Shown piece after piece: positions 31,401-43,538 of a stretch of DNA of 64,000 nucleotides. The position numbers were made by a program, and so were the translations under genes. Position 1 is the stretch's first letter. Each line of letters begins with the position of its first letter. The notes beneath the pieces are model-generated. The model was given only the letters and a program-made list of their open reading frames with translations, searched no databases and had not been told where the DNA came from. Origin of the DNA: Nyssa sinensis (Eukaryota; Streptophyta; Magnoliopsida; Cornales; Nyssaceae); contig CM018046.1 of assembly GCA_008638375.1 (NCBI GenBank), positions 41,665,706-41,729,705 on the forward strand, given 5' to 3'.

Positions 31401-33398
31401 CATGGTGATGGAATATCATGCTTTTCTTTGTAGCATTGCAAAGCTTGTCACATATTATGTTGTTCCTTTATTTTCTTTTGTTAATGCATATGTTGGTTTA
31501 TCAAGGATCTTCTATGTATATACTTTTTTCCATGCGAAAGGTCAAGGAGCTTATTCTAGGAACCCCAATTCCTTTATCTATACATATATATATATATATA
31601 TATATATAGGGAGACTCTACATGCACTCCCTTTTATCCTAATGCACTCCAATTTATTTTATATGAAATGGTAGTGCATGAGGATAAAAGACTGTCATTTG
31701 GAGTGCATATATATATATATATATAACCTCAACCAGGACAAAATGTACTGAAGACCTTTTGCCGATCATGATGGTAGATTTGCATCCAAAACTGCTTACC
31801 AATTACTCCAGCAGCACAATTCAAACACTTACTTTTACTCATTAGAATTCGATTTGGAAGCTAAAAAACTTCCCAGAAAATGAGAAAAGGGGGGGCTTGT
31901 CGATATCACGAAATTCTGCATTTTGGATGATCCTCCGAAGGAAATTCTGCAGCTTCTTCGATAGTGTCTCCACCACCAGTTATGAGTCTTGTATGGAAGC
32001 TTAAAAGAGTGAAAACTAGGCTTGTGTTTTTTTCCTTCTCTATCTTTTCTCTTCCCGTTCTTTTTAAAAAAAAAAAAAAATTAGGGGAAACTAATAAAAG
32101 AAATTGACAATTATGTGATGAATTAGCATGCGGATTACTTGTCATATACTGTCTATTGAGAAGAAAAATGGCTTTTATATCAACCAGATCCTCGGAATTT
32201 GTCCATGGAGACACAAGGATATTATCATACCATACATAAGAAATGGGGGTGTATTCAAGGAAAACATTAAAAAAAAAAAACAAACAAACAAACAAAAATA
32301 AACCTTCCCATTATATTATTTGGTAGTGGCCCCCTTTTATCATCTTCCAAAAAAAACTGAACACCCTGTAAATAGAGAAGATGTGCAATTTCATCAAACT
32401 TTCTTCTGAAATTCTGAGCTCCCTCTAGTACTTGAGCTCAGAAAGATGGAAATGAAGATATCTCACTGCAGAATAACCTGACAATGGCTTTATGAGGGCA
32501 TTACTGTCCAGTTGAAGTAGTACTCCCTGGTCCATGCATGAAGCAAGTGGGGATGCCCACTGGCCGGCCAGCCACCATCTTTGGAAAGGTGCTTTAAACT
32601 CCAATATTATATTTGTAACTAGCTTCTTGTTTCTTTCTTTTTCTGTCTTTAAGATTTGTCCACTGGATCAACTTCCATGGCGCATCATCCCATTTCCATA
32701 AACATCCTTTCCTCAAGGACCTCAACATCCCTTCAATGGAAGATTAAGCAAGCACCATTTTGCGTGGTCCTACTTTTCTTTAGGCAAGTCATCAAAGAGA
32801 TTTAGGTTCTCTACGGTCAAGAGCAAGAAACTATGATCCGAAAGACATGGGTTTTCTGGGATCTGTTGATATGTGAACGGGATGAGATGGAATCAATAAA
32901 TGAATCTCTGAACAGGATGAGCTGTTGCAGAGGCTGGTGCAGAAGCAAGGCTCCTGGGCTACTGTCCACGAGTGCGCTACTGACCACGAGTGGGCAACAT
33001 CCAGTCATAGGCGAAGGCGCTGAACTCATCAGTCGTCGCTTGTGGATATATATAGGATAGGGAGAAAGAGGAGAGTGAAAGAGAAAATTGGAATCAATTA
33101 ATGGAGATGGGATTTTTGGTTCTTTGGTCCTTCTTGGAATCACTGTGATTTTTAAAAAAAATTGTGGATTTGGGTGATTTCTTTACATCGTGTATATGGA
33201 AATCAATCTGTCCATATACTCTCATATATTTATAGTGTGTATATATGTTCTGGGAATCAATAGTCCAAATCTTTCTTAGTGTTCTTTCTTGTCATGGTCA
33301 CTCTCTTCTTTGTGGGCAATATTGCCCAGTCTAGCGTCAGCCCTTGCTTAATTTTTTTTCTTTTATTAATGATTCTGTAAGTTTTTCAATTTTGAGTT

Positions 33399-33432
<34 letters not shown>

Positions 33433-34002
33433 ATGAGACCACCTCTCCAAGCAGCACAAGCACGGCAATTGTAATTTGTATTTCCTTGTTCAAACATTGT
33501 TTAGATTGTTTGTACATGTTTGCCATGTAATTCACCATTAAGGTTGAGTTATGAATGAAAGAGAGGAGAAAGTACATAAAGAAAGATTATAAAGTAAAAG
33601 TATATATGTCATTTTATTGATTTTTGTTGTCAGAAATATACAATTGGACTATAGTGATAGTGTGTAAATTATAAACATGTTTGTATTGATGGACTAACAT
33701 GTTTAATGATTCTCATTAATCTCCCAAGCAGCAAGCTTCCATACCCAGCTTCTATAATGACTTATAACTGGTGTAAAAAAGGGATATTGATAACATGTTG
33801 TTTTGAATTACTTTCACCTTCATGCTAATTTGTTTTACTTATCTTTGTATATTTATTTATTTGAGTAAGTTAACCCTTCATATTGCTTATTCACCAATTC
33901 TTTGGTTCAGTTCCCTGACCCTGACAGTGAAATATCTGTTGAAACAATTCATTTTGTTTCTTATAAAAGAAAGAGCATATCAAGTATTGTGTCAAAGAAT
34001 TG
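31401..34002. other. Gene-free stretch downstream of F3
   Basis: Holds an imperfect hairpin at 31617-31710, (TA)n at 31581-31608, 31708-31723 and 33401-33430, a poly-A/T tract near 32070 and several ORFs of 60-130 codons with no recognisable content. A 70-codon minus-strand frame (ATG at 33029) lies just behind a TATATATA run, but its product resembles nothing I know. Confidence 0.45.
31617..31710. repeat. Imperfect hairpin with ATGCACTCC ends
   Basis: The left side reads ATGCACTCCCTTTTATCC then TAATGCACTCC. The right side has GTGCATGAGGATAAAAG and then GGAGTGCAT, complementary over most of its length. Such short foldbacks flanked by TA repeats are typical of small MITEs. Confidence 0.6.
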
Positions 34003-34132
34003 CTTATGCAGGGATTCATGTCATAGAATTAGTAGCAGTTTATACTTGTTTAACCAAGAATGTGTTTCACCAATTAAGTCAGCACCAATTGGTGAAACAC
34101 ATTCTTGGTTTCGCCCTCAATTGTTTTTTTTT

Positions 34133-34171
<39 letters not shown>

Positions 34172-34200
34172 ATCGGTATTCTTACATATATTATAGAGAT
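34003..34200 (+). repeat. Hairpin element, copy 2
   Basis: Same element as at 8583. Arms at 34052-34075 and 34087-34110 are again perfect over 24 bp with the same 11-base spacer, followed by a (TA)n tract. The flanks differ from copy 1 (GAATTGCTT here, TCTTCTT there), so the element starts at or near CTTATGCAGGG. Confidence 0.8.
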
Positions 34201-35282
34201 GTAAAATTGTCAAAAATTTCTTTGAATTTTATCCATTTATCATTTTTCAGTTCACTAGATGAAAAATCAAATATGGTAAATCCGGCTATTTCAAAAACTC
34301 AAATCTAATAAATTTAATTTTAGGTACGGCAGAGTTAGAGCCTTTTTCCAATCAAAAAATATATGTTCTTAATAAAGTTTTTATTGTTTTTTTATTCAAA
34401 TAAAATCCTTGGGGGGAAGGGATTTGTGTAGATTTTTGATTCATTATAATTTAAAAAAAAATAACTTAAAATAACTATCAAAAAATTTCTTTTAAACGAG
34501 TATCAACAGTCTCTTAGTGGTGATGAAAGTTTCGTGCACTGATAATTCTTTTAATTCCGAACTCTTCTTTTAGGTCATGTTTGTTTAATAGTTTGAATAA
34601 TGGTGAATTAACAATTTTTACAATAATAGTGATAGAATTAATAATATGATTTCTTTTTTTTATTATTTTATTTATTTTATGAATCATTATTTATTATCGA
34701 TAATATTAGTGTGTCTTTTTTTTTCTTTTAATCAAACGTCAATTTCACAAGACAAAGAGGATTAACTTATTAAATATCTTTCCTAAACCAACAAACAAAT
34801 ATAACCTAGAGTTACCATTCATTATTAAAAACACGTTTTGGCAAATCAATACTTTAGGTTGGACATATGGAATGAAGGCTTTTAACTAAAAATGCAAGTT
34901 TTTTTTTTAGTCTACAAACGTACAAGTTTCCTCCATTAAAGTCTTTTTTCTTTGCAAAAGTTGGACCATGCTTATCTCCATCAACGTATCTGCTGTTGAA
35001 TCCATTTGATCCCTTAACCCTGAGCCTTTTAAGTTTTAACTATTTCTTGGGCTCATCTCGCTCTTTCTCATGTATCAACGCGTTATCTGGACCAGTTGAA
35101 CCAGTTCATGTCACCATCAAACCATATGACTTTTTTCTGGTTTATTCATCAAATCTTCTCACCACATGTCCAATGGACATATTATTTATATATATTGACC
35201 CCTGCCTATATATATATATACATACACATATAATTGCAATCCAACCATTGATTGTGGTGTGAGAAAGAATAGATACAGAAGA
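34201..35282 (+). promoter_or_regulatory. Gene-free stretch with presumed F5 promoter at its end
   Basis: AT-rich DNA without a supported gene. A TATATATATATA run at 35209-35221 lies about 65 bases before the F5 start codon and is the likely TATA element. The 88-codon frame at 34996-35262 overlaps this region and looks accidental. Confidence 0.4.
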
Positions 35283-35813
35283 ATGTACTGCTGCATGGAC
35301 CTAAGGTATGTTGTTCCACCCATAATACACCTCATTTTCAAGCTCTTACATTTCCAAATGAAGCCGTGGGTCCATTATGATGATCTATGGAAGACTGATC
35401 AGCTTTCAATTGGGAATATTGCATTTCTACTTCTTATAATCATTGCCACTTTACTTTTCCTCCTCATCTACATCAAACTCCCTCTCCATATTACAATAGA
35501 TTCAATTCACTTGCAAGCTGGAGACTTCTCCGGTCCTCTGGCTATTTCATTGCTCTGCTTAATATTTCTGCCACAACCATATTTTTGGACTGCCTTCCCC
35601 ATCATCATATGCATCTCTCCTTGGTTCAATTCACTTCTTAATCTGCTTCAGCACTTCCTCTACTCGTTTTATCTAACCCTTGAAGTCATTCCTAATCTCA
35701 ACATCATTTGCTTCACCCAACAAGAAGAAAACCTAGAGACAGAACCAGCTCAAGTTGAAGTAGAAGTAGTTCAGATTGAAGGGTACCCCTTGCCGGAGCA
35801 GCCTGGTATGTAA
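35283..35813 (+). CDS. F5: type I DLRY-family small membrane protein, 176 aa, tail shortened
   Basis: Open single-exon gene. The ATG at 35283 gives MYCCMDLRYVVPP, matching F1 and F2. An upstream in-frame ATG at 35259 or the internal one at 35295 are alternatives. Residues 10-26 are hydrophobic, and 44-66 form a strong membrane segment. HLQAGDFSGP lies at 77-85, a second hydrophobic block with IFLPQPYFWTAFPIII at 94-109, then SPWFNSLLNLLQHF, an aromatic run and CFTQQEEN at 143-150. The tail alternates Glu and Val (AQVEVEVVQIE). The stop TAA at 35811 falls where F5-psi at 3592 has GAA. The frame beyond still reads QNYAVVIDEQV to a TAG at 35847, so the gene has recently lost its last 12 residues. 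The function is unknown. Confidence 0.68.
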   Translation: MYCCMDLRYVVPPIIHLIFKLLHFQMKPWVHYDDLWKTDQLSIGNIAFLLLIIIATLLFLLIYIKLPLHITIDSIHLQAGDFSGPLAISLLCLIFLPQPYFWTAFPIIICISPWFNSLLNLLQHFLYSFYLTLEVIPNLNIICFTQQEENLETEPAQVEVEVVQIEGYPLPEQPGM

Positions 35814-35849
35814 CAGAACTATGCAGTAGTGATTGATGAGCAGGTGTAG

Positions 35850-36840
35850 AAAACGTTGAAACCACCAAAAAAATCATAAAGAATGATAGTAAAATGAAGG
35901 ATTACGCAGTGAAGGGGTGTGGAGATATGGATTTCATTTGTATTCACTTGAAAATTATGGTGGAGTCATATGTTCTTTTGGTTTTTGATGTTGTCATGAT
36001 ATCATCAGAAATTATTCATTTATTAAATTTTATGAGACTTATTTTATTGGATACAGCAACAAAAATATCCAAGCCCTGAGCCCTTGAGCATCTATTTTAA
36101 TTACTAATGAAAAAATATATTTCTATCCCATGTGACTTGACTCCATTTTACTTTGAGATTTAAAACTGTGACATTAATACTGCGTGTAGTATTGAGTAAA
36201 ATAGTATTCTTAATCTTAAGAGGTTAGTTGAGATGACATTAGACTGTTAGTTTGGTAATTTATCACTCCAAACTCTCATGTTAAATTCATCTCGCTAGTA
36301 ATTTTTGGAGCCACTTCACTCCCACACACAGTCGTATAAAACGACTGTAAGAGGAGCTGTAGGAATTTACTATATCATCAGTGGGAAGAAACAACTGTGA
36401 GAGGAACTGTAGGAATGAAAAAAAACGACTGTGGGAGGAACTGTATAAATTTACTGTATCTTCTGTGAGAGAAATTGTAAGGATTTACTATAGCTTGTTT
36501 TGGCATGACAGGAAATTTTGAGAGCCGAGCAATGTAAGTTGTAACCCATAGCCATTCACTTGAAACTTGGTTTGACGAGTTTTGTTCAGCCTGTAAAAAT
36601 CAACTTTGGAAGGAATTCCAGATGCAACACATTCATAGTTGATTGGATCACTATGCTGCAAAGGATTTTTTTTTTTTTACTTTCAGAATTTAGTTATAAT
36701 AAAGCTAGTGATTTTAGCATCAATTGATAAACAAATACAATAAGGATGTATCAATGTCTTGCTTTAATGATAATCCTACAAGTAAAATCTGTTCCCACAC
36801 TCTCATGAACATGCATTTAGATAAGAAATTGTTATTTCTA
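35850..36840 (+). repeat. F5 3' flank, duplicate of 3844-4840
   Basis: Collinear with the flank of F5-psi, with small indels. Here it passes straight into block X at about 36842, without the 815 bp present at 4841-5656. Noncoding. Confidence 0.8.
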
Positions 36841-36841
36841 T

Positions 36842-37955
36842 GAAGTAGTAGTGTATCATTATCATATATTAATTACATGATTTAATCTACTATTAATGTT
36901 CTAATATCATTTTATTTAGAATATAAAATTTATGATACATATTTAAGAAGCATAAAAATTTTGTAAAAATATATGATTTGTTGATCTAAACGTTACATTG
37001 AAGAAGTTCTATTTACTCAAAAAATGTCCTTCTCTTTTTTTTTTGTCCGCTACTTTTTATATTATATGTAATAAATCTAAAAAAAATATTCTGATAAATC
37101 TGAAAAAAAATCAAAACTTAGAATAGAAATATTTGACGAATAAAATCAAGAATTATTATTATTTCGACACAAGAAAATGAATTTTTCACATCCCTTTCTT
37201 CTGTCAGTTTAAAAGCTAGTTAAATGTAAAAATATTTAACTAACAGTAAAAATTTATAGGTCCAAATTCCTTTTTTTTTTTTTTATCTTTTTCTTTTTTC
37301 ATAGAAACGATAGCGCAATAATATTGAGCATAGAGGACAAATCCCCAAGAAAATATACAATATGAATACTGCAATTAGACTGAGCATACAGGACAAATCC
37401 CCGAGAAAACATACAATATCAATATTCAGACTTTCAGAGGGTCAATGAGAAAAAACTCCTGAGGACCACTCCTGAGGACCGAATATTTGATGGCTCAACA
37501 ACTTACCTACCATTTTCCTCACCATACCGACAAACAAAATAGTGTATATATTTTCCAAACATATTCTCATGCGACACCGGCGCGTATTGACTAATTTTTA
37601 TTTTTTAAAAAAAAAAATTTTATGTAAATATAAATTTAAGGTAAATAATTTATTTTATTTATATAAAAATAATTATAAGATTTTAATCAATATTTATTTA
37701 AAAAAAAATCAAAATTAAAAAAATGTAAATATAAAAAATAAAAGGAGTTATTTTGTCATTTAAAAATTAAAATTTAACTAAGTAATAATATTTATAATTT
37801 ATCAAAAAAAGTAAAAATAGTCATTTCAAATTATTCATACTTAAACAACAATTAGCCAGTCACAAACGATCAATTTTGTGCCATAATTTTTTTCACAAAA
37901 TTCAACGATTCCTTGCATTGTTGAATTTGGAGATAGAGGAGACAAAAGTCAAAAA
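36842..37955. repeat. Block X, copy 3
   Basis: Same landmarks as copies 1 and 2. A piece of about 60 bp with GAGCATA[GC]AGGACAAATCCCC is duplicated inside it (37324 and 37380). It lies upstream of F1-psi, as copy 2 lies upstream of F1. Confidence 0.8.
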
Positions 37956-38245
37956 CTTTCTCTGGCAGAATGGTGCACTCTTTTAAAAGTGACTCGACCC
38001 AATTTTGACTCTTGTGCTACATTTGAGTTACTTTTGGATAGAGTGTAGAGTTAACTTTGGATCGTAAAAATAACAATTATTTGGATTGAAAGAAAGAACG
38101 TAAAACTAACAATCGCCCCAAAAGTCATATTGCTTTTGTAATCCCACCGGGGTACTTGTCACAGCGTCAACTTCTACGCCCAAATTTTCCGTGTCAAGTG
38201 TAAAAGAGTCTAACAGTACGTTTCCACGTAAAAATAATATTGGAC
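37956..38245. other. Short unique stretch upstream of F1-psi
   Basis: It ends with CGTAAAAATAATATTGGAC, the phrase that also precedes the orphan promoter at 8406. Here the promoter, leader and first codons are deleted and the phrase is fused directly to the F1-psi coding sequence. The 72-codon minus-strand frame is not convincing. Confidence 0.55.
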
Positions 38246-38842
38246 CCAATTCTGCCTTATCTGAAATTTTTTGTTTACCCGCAACCAATCTTCGAGGGAA
38301 ACCAATGGAATTTCGATAACCCAATATTGAAGATCACCTTGCTGATCTTCTTGTTCCTCTTCTTTGTCGTCTCCATCGAGATCCCTATCACTGTTACAGT
38401 TTTTGCAGAACCGGTTCGCTTGCGATTTTGAGACTTCTACTTTACTGGGACCCTTACAGTTACATTGCTGGCCTCATTTCTTCTACCCCAGCCACACTTC
38501 TGGTATGTGTACTTCATTTGCGTTTGTGGCTCTCCTTGGTTGCATTCAATTTTAGACATGCTTAAGCGCTCTCTCCAAAGAATTCCTACCTTCATAATCG
38601 TATGCACCACTCAGCAACAAGAAACCATCACAGAACCAGCAGGCAGTGCCCATCAATCTGGAGTTGAATTAAACGAAGTTGACGATCACTACCATCCGAG
38701 TAATCAACAGCCAACTTGGGAACCTGAAGGCACGTACTACCATTCTGGAATTGAGTTAAATGAAGTTGACGACTACTACCTGCTGAATGAACAGCCAACT
38801 TCGGAGCATGAATATTTGGTTGTCATTTATGGGCACGCATAG
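38246..38842 (+). pseudogene. F1-psi: broken copy of F1
   Basis: It matches F1 from about residue 15 (LPYLKFFVYPQPIFEG) to the end, in one frame. Two defects are clear. The promoter, start codon and first 14 or so residues are deleted. The Gly of the LRLGDF motif is replaced by a TGA stop at 38429-38431. The remaining frame, including the duplicated HxSGxELNE tail motif and the VIYGHA end, is otherwise open, with mostly single-residue changes from F1. This suggests that the damage is recent relative to the duplication. Confidence 0.85.
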
Positions 38843-38989
38843 TCACCTTCTTGTAAACAAATCATATTATAGGCTTTTGGAGTCCCGTCTCTCATCTTTT
38901 TTATCTTCTGGTTTTTGGTGTAAGTGTTAATTTTGTCATAGATAATCACTTACTATATATATATATATAATAAGTGATTATCTATATAT
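38843..38989 (+). repeat. F1-psi 3' flank
   Basis: Same as the F1 flank but with a single copy of the TTTTATCTTCTGG phrase and a short TATATATA foldback (AATCACTTA ... TAAGTGATT) at 38943-38980. Confidence 0.65.
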
Positions 38990-39652
38990 ATACATATATA
39001 TCAACATGTGTGTGTATTGAGTTTTGTGTGTCTGATACCCTGATGTCTCGATCATCAGTGAGGAACGAGAATGTTTTATTGTACTGATGTCCGATGGAAT
39101 GATTTAAAAATCGGGCCGAACCGGACGATGGAACTGTAAAACCGGTACGGAATCGGTTGGGCAAATGAAAAAAACTCGCTTTCATTAGTAATTATAAAAC
39201 CGCTTTCTTAATTCGTTCAGTCCGGCGGTTCAAAAGAACTGTTAACGGCTCAGGTGACCTTCCGGTTCAACTTTACATTCAAAATCACCGTTTTAGGGTT
39301 CAGATTCAATTTTCTCTTGATCCTATTCCTGCTCGCTCTGCGTCTCGGCGACTACGTTTGTTGGCTGTCACGTTACGATTTCGTTTGCGTTCGACGGTGG
39401 GTTTCAACCGGCAACTTGCAACGGCGTGATTGGGAATTTTTTTTTCCTTCATCTGAAGACTTAAAACCCTCAATCCGAGCTCTGAAGTTGCAACTCGCAA
39501 GTGAGTATATATTTGGATCTGAAATCAGATATAAGAGCATAGAGTTTGGGGTTATAAATTTTTCTATATATGTAACATTTTCTAGGGTTTGATTGATCTT
39601 CAGAGACTAGCGCAATGAGCAAGAAGCTCTCCCAACGCATAGTGATTTTCCG

Positions 39653-39710
<58 letters not shown>

Positions 39711-41650
39711 CCCCCTATATATGTGTATTTATGCGTATTCTGTGTTTGCAGTTTTTTTTCAATTTACTATTTCTAAATTTTACAGAATAGTTTTTTTGTG
39801 TTTTTGTGTGTGTTTATTAATCTTTTCTTTGTTTTATTAAATTAATTCGTATGGTTTGATTTGGATGATGTCTAGGTTTCGTGTTGATTGATGCTCATAA
39901 TCGTATCTGGAGATTTTTTTCTTGTGATGGTTTTGTATTGTAAGAGCGTTTGTATTGGTGAATCAAACTTAAATTTGAATCAAATTCTTTGAAGAAATAA
40001 AAAAAAAAAAAAAAACCTTTCCAATCATTAACTCAAAACTCATATAAAATCTATTTTTACTCAAATTTACAAAATACTGTTAATGAACTCAAATTACCGT
40101 GTAAAGCCCAATTTAAAACTTTTGGAAAGAGGTGGGAATGTTTTGGGACATGATGGGATTTTTTCAACAGATTTGAGAAAGAATTAAATGAATATTGGAG
40201 TGCATCAAACTCAAATGAAACTTTTACTTAAATATTTTCATGAAAATAACTCTTAGATTGAGTGCAAGGCGATATTATTACAAAATGTAGTTAAACTTTC
40301 CATGAAAACTAATGGAGCTTTTGATTTCCTAAAAATTCCCCTGATCATAATGTGTTAAAAGCAATGCCATTTATATCATCACTAAAGTTGGATGGCTGGA
40401 TTTAGAACAAACTCTGCTGTTTCTACCGAAGGGCATTTCACTTGTTGCAAACCATATGTGTATACGCTGAGTCTGTTGACTGAAGTTCATTGATTCCATT
40501 TGGATCGATTGCATTTTTGGTTCAATATAGTACATATTCTGTGTGCTTTGCAAGTGGTAGCATATACATAGGTCTAGTTTTTTACACAGGATTGTTCTGT
40601 TGGTTAGCTTGTTCCCTAACTGAATGTGGGGTAATTGTAGTGCTCTGGTTTTTTTTTCAGTTTCCTTTATTTATTAATCCTTTGTGATTGAATTTGAATG
40701 CATAAATTGTGATTTTATGCTTTTTTATGTTAAGAAACTGCGTATGTTTCTCAACTGTTGTTGGAAACTGTGAATTCCAGTTAAAACCACTTACCCATGA
40801 CCCGACCCCTTTTCTAGTTCATTGAATGGTTTGATTTTCAATACATTGGCTAGATGGTTCTTGACATCTTGTTATAAAAGGATTATTAACATATTTTTTC
40901 TCTTCTCATCTTTCTTTTGTCCCTGCGTTTGTTTTACCTTGTTTGCTTACTGTAATTATCAAATGATGTTGTGTATCTGATTTTCGAAAGGCACAGGTGT
41001 TTCACCCAAAAGAAGAAAAAAAATGGTAGACGAGACATCCTGTAACTAATGAAATATTTGGTTTTGGGTTCCCGTATTTGAAGAAGGGAGTTGATAACAC
41101 CTTTTCTATTAAATATGCAATTTGTCCAGTTTTATTTTTCTTTATATTTGGAATCTGAATTTTCCAGGCTTTGTTTGAAGTTTTTTTGAATTTCGTTTGA
41201 CAGGATGTTAGAAAAAAACATATATTTTATTTAGGAGCTGTTATGCACGTTTACTATTTCTTCTAATGTTTTTAAGGCAAGTTGCCTAGTCTGTCCACTT
41301 TCTGTTTTGATGTTCTAGTTATCTTTCCCATGACTTTATGTTTTTGATTTATGATTCTCTATGTTGGCATGCTTAGGATCATTTGCTTTACTATAAACTT
41401 AAAATGCTTCAAACAGCCATATAACTTTTCACTTGATTATCCATTTTAGGCAGTTAATATACCAATTTCTTAATTTTTTTTAGCTCTATCTGAAACAAAT
41501 GCAATAAATTCAAATATCCATATTGTTGTGTTGGGTTGTCCGTTTTAGGTAAATAATATATCAATTTTACATATTTTTTCAATTTTTCAATTTCTTGAAT
41601 TCTTTTGAGATTTATTTAAAACAAACAGAAAACTTCAAATAAGAAGTAAC
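38990..41650 (+). repeat. Block M, copy B, left part
   Basis: Collinear with block M copy A, including GGGCCGAACCGG, the stub ATG at 39615 (here with the splice donor GT changed to CA) and a long (CT)n run at 39656-39707. It stops at the Gypsy solo LTR insertion and continues at 45481. Confidence 0.8.
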
Positions 41651-41655
41651 TTTCT
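41651..41655 (+). repeat. Target-site duplication TTTCT (left)
   Basis: Matched by TTTCT at 45476-45480. Joining the two sides restores the sequence of block M copy A near 15950. Confidence 0.88.
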
Positions 41656-42189
41656 TATAATACCCCGATCCGAGTTAGGCAGTAACCGACCCGGGTTGGA
41701 CCGGGTCATGACATAGAATCCTGAACTATAAGCCAAATTATTTCATAAATAAAGTTTCTCAGTCAATCAGAATATTTAATTATCCAAGATATTGACGTGA
41801 CCATCGTGGGCCATGAATAAAATTTAAAAATGGACAAGCACTATTAAATTGTCCAATAAGACTCGCCAGTTAAAAATGGCCAAAATGATTCAACTCCGAA
41901 GCCGGAATGGGAAAAATAAATAAAATGATATAAAATAAGATATATATAAAAAATAATAATAATAATAATAAATAAATAATAATAATCATAATAATATAAA
42001 TAAATAAATGATAAGAAAATAAATAAAATTAAAATAGATCTTTGAAATTAAAATATCTTAGAGCATATAAAAATATATGTATGTATATGGGGCCAAGCAT
42101 ATATATGTATAAAAGAAATAAAATAAAAAGAAAAAAAATGAACTAAGAAGTTGAAAACAATAGAAAGTAAACGGAAGTTGTAGAAGAGA

Positions 42190-42252
42190 GGAGAAGAATT
42201 GAGAAGGAAGTAGAATAGTGTAGAAGAATTGAGAAGGAAGTAGAATAGTGTA
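42190..42252 (+). repeat. 30 bp tandem repeat in the solo LTR
   Basis: AGAAGAATTGAGAAGGAAGT followed by AGAATAGTGT occurs twice in direct succession (about 42192 and 42222). It is part of a purine-rich tract. Confidence 0.8.
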
Positions 42253-42580
42253 GAAGCAGTGGAAAAAAAAAAAAAGTAACAGGTGGCAGCAGCCACCGAC
42301 CTTAAGGTCGGTGGAGAAGAAAAAAAACACAAAAAAAAAAAAGAAAGAAGCAATAAGAAGAAAGAAATGGAAGGGAGAGAGAAACTGAGCGCAGCAGGAG
42401 AAGAAGAAAGAAAAAACAGGAGCAGCGGCAGGAAAAGAAAGAAAAAAAAAAAAAAAAGAGAAATGGAGAGGCAGCAGCAGGCGATGCAAGAGAATGAGGT
42501 GAGGCACAGGGAGATGGAAGATGGGAACAGTAGCAGCACTTGGTGAGGCCGCTTCTTCCCAAAGCTAAAAAGCAGCAAGA

Positions 42581-42626
<46 letters not shown>

Positions 42627-43326
42627 ACAGCAGGAAAAAGATTTAAATTTGCAGAAGTTTCTACTGGAGATGTTTGGTTGCTTTGCATGTCTAATTCTTA
42701 AAGGGTCCTCTGCTGTTTTGTGAAGGAGCTCAAAGATCACAGTTTTGACTGTGTTTTCCTTATTGGATATGTGAATTTGAGATGCAGCGGTGTTCTGTTT
42801 ATTGTTTAGTTTATTAAGTTGAAGTATAAGTGAGGCAGGTGTTATAATTTGCTTTTGGGGGATTGGTTTTCTTGGATAGAAATAATGTTTGGAGAGATGT
42901 TGTCTTCTGGTGCGGTGTGGATTTTGCTTTGTGGGTGCATGTACTTGGTTCAACAATTCAAAGGTTCTAGCCTTTAGTCTCATTCCTTTGATTAATAGAT
43001 TTTTTTTTTTCCTTTCAATTTGGGCCTGTTAATCAGCTGACCAAACCCCCATTTTTCAGGGTTGTCCACAACTTATTAGTTTTGCCTTGTTCTGGTCATG
43101 AATTTGATCCCAGCCTCGAAATCGCTGGTGTCCAGACAGTTTGTTACCCAATCTACTCAGCTTTTGGTCTAGAATTTCAATCTAACTTGAACTGGGTACA
43201 AGTTCAAATTGATATTAGCTGATAAGTGTTTAATCTTCATAAAGGACTAGGCCTGGGACTGAGTGTTTGCATTGGACCATTCTGACTACTGCTGATCAAA
43301 TTGTATTTTGAGAATATTGTGTTACG

Positions 43327-43538
43327 ATGACAATTGAATCGTTGCCTGGAAGTTCTGGGAATTTAGATGCAGGCAGTGACAATAAATATCGTACTTCAGT
43401 AATCTGTATGTACTGGGCTTGACTGTAGTTGCTGGTATCGGTGGACTGCTCTTCGACTGTGACACAGGAGTGATATCAGGAGCCCTTCTGTACATTCAAG
43501 ATGATTTTGAGGCAGTCAATCGAAGTAGTTTCCTCCAG
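43327..43538 (+). pseudogene. First exon of an INT1-like inositol transporter, captured and broken
   Basis: ATG at 43327 opens MTIESLPGSSGNLD, like the start of plant tonoplast inositol transporter 1. After a frame change near 43393 it continues [20 protein letters not shown], then [18 protein letters not shown] and NRSSFLQ. This is the first membrane segment of the sugar/inositol transporter family. The conserved [18 protein letters not shown] here has Gly-Tyr changed to Asp-Cys. At 43539 a GTACAA splice donor follows the exon boundary. The next exons are missing: beyond about 43555 the DNA is LTR again. The intact protein exports myo-inositol from the vacuole with protons. This fragment cannot. 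Confidence 0.8.

Noticed and set aside
31906..32295. Minus-strand frame of 129 codons containing ITGGGDTIEEAAEFPSED
   Set aside because: The last part looks protein-like, but half the frame is poly-Phe and poly-Lys from homopolymer tracts. No start, domain or repeat copy supports it.
32817..33143. Minus-strand frame of 108 codons with a TATATATA run near an internal ATG
   Set aside because: No recognisable content. The TATA run is only about 20 bases from the ATG, and no sister copy supports it.
34996..35262. 88-codon frame just before F5
   Set aside because: Ends in TA-repeat-encoded residues and overlaps the presumed F5 promoter.
42048..42983. Long minus-strand open frame (311 codons) opposite the purine-rich part of the solo LTR
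   Set aside because: The product is runs of Phe, Ser and Leu from a pyrimidine-rich strand. It lies in an LTR and has no domain.
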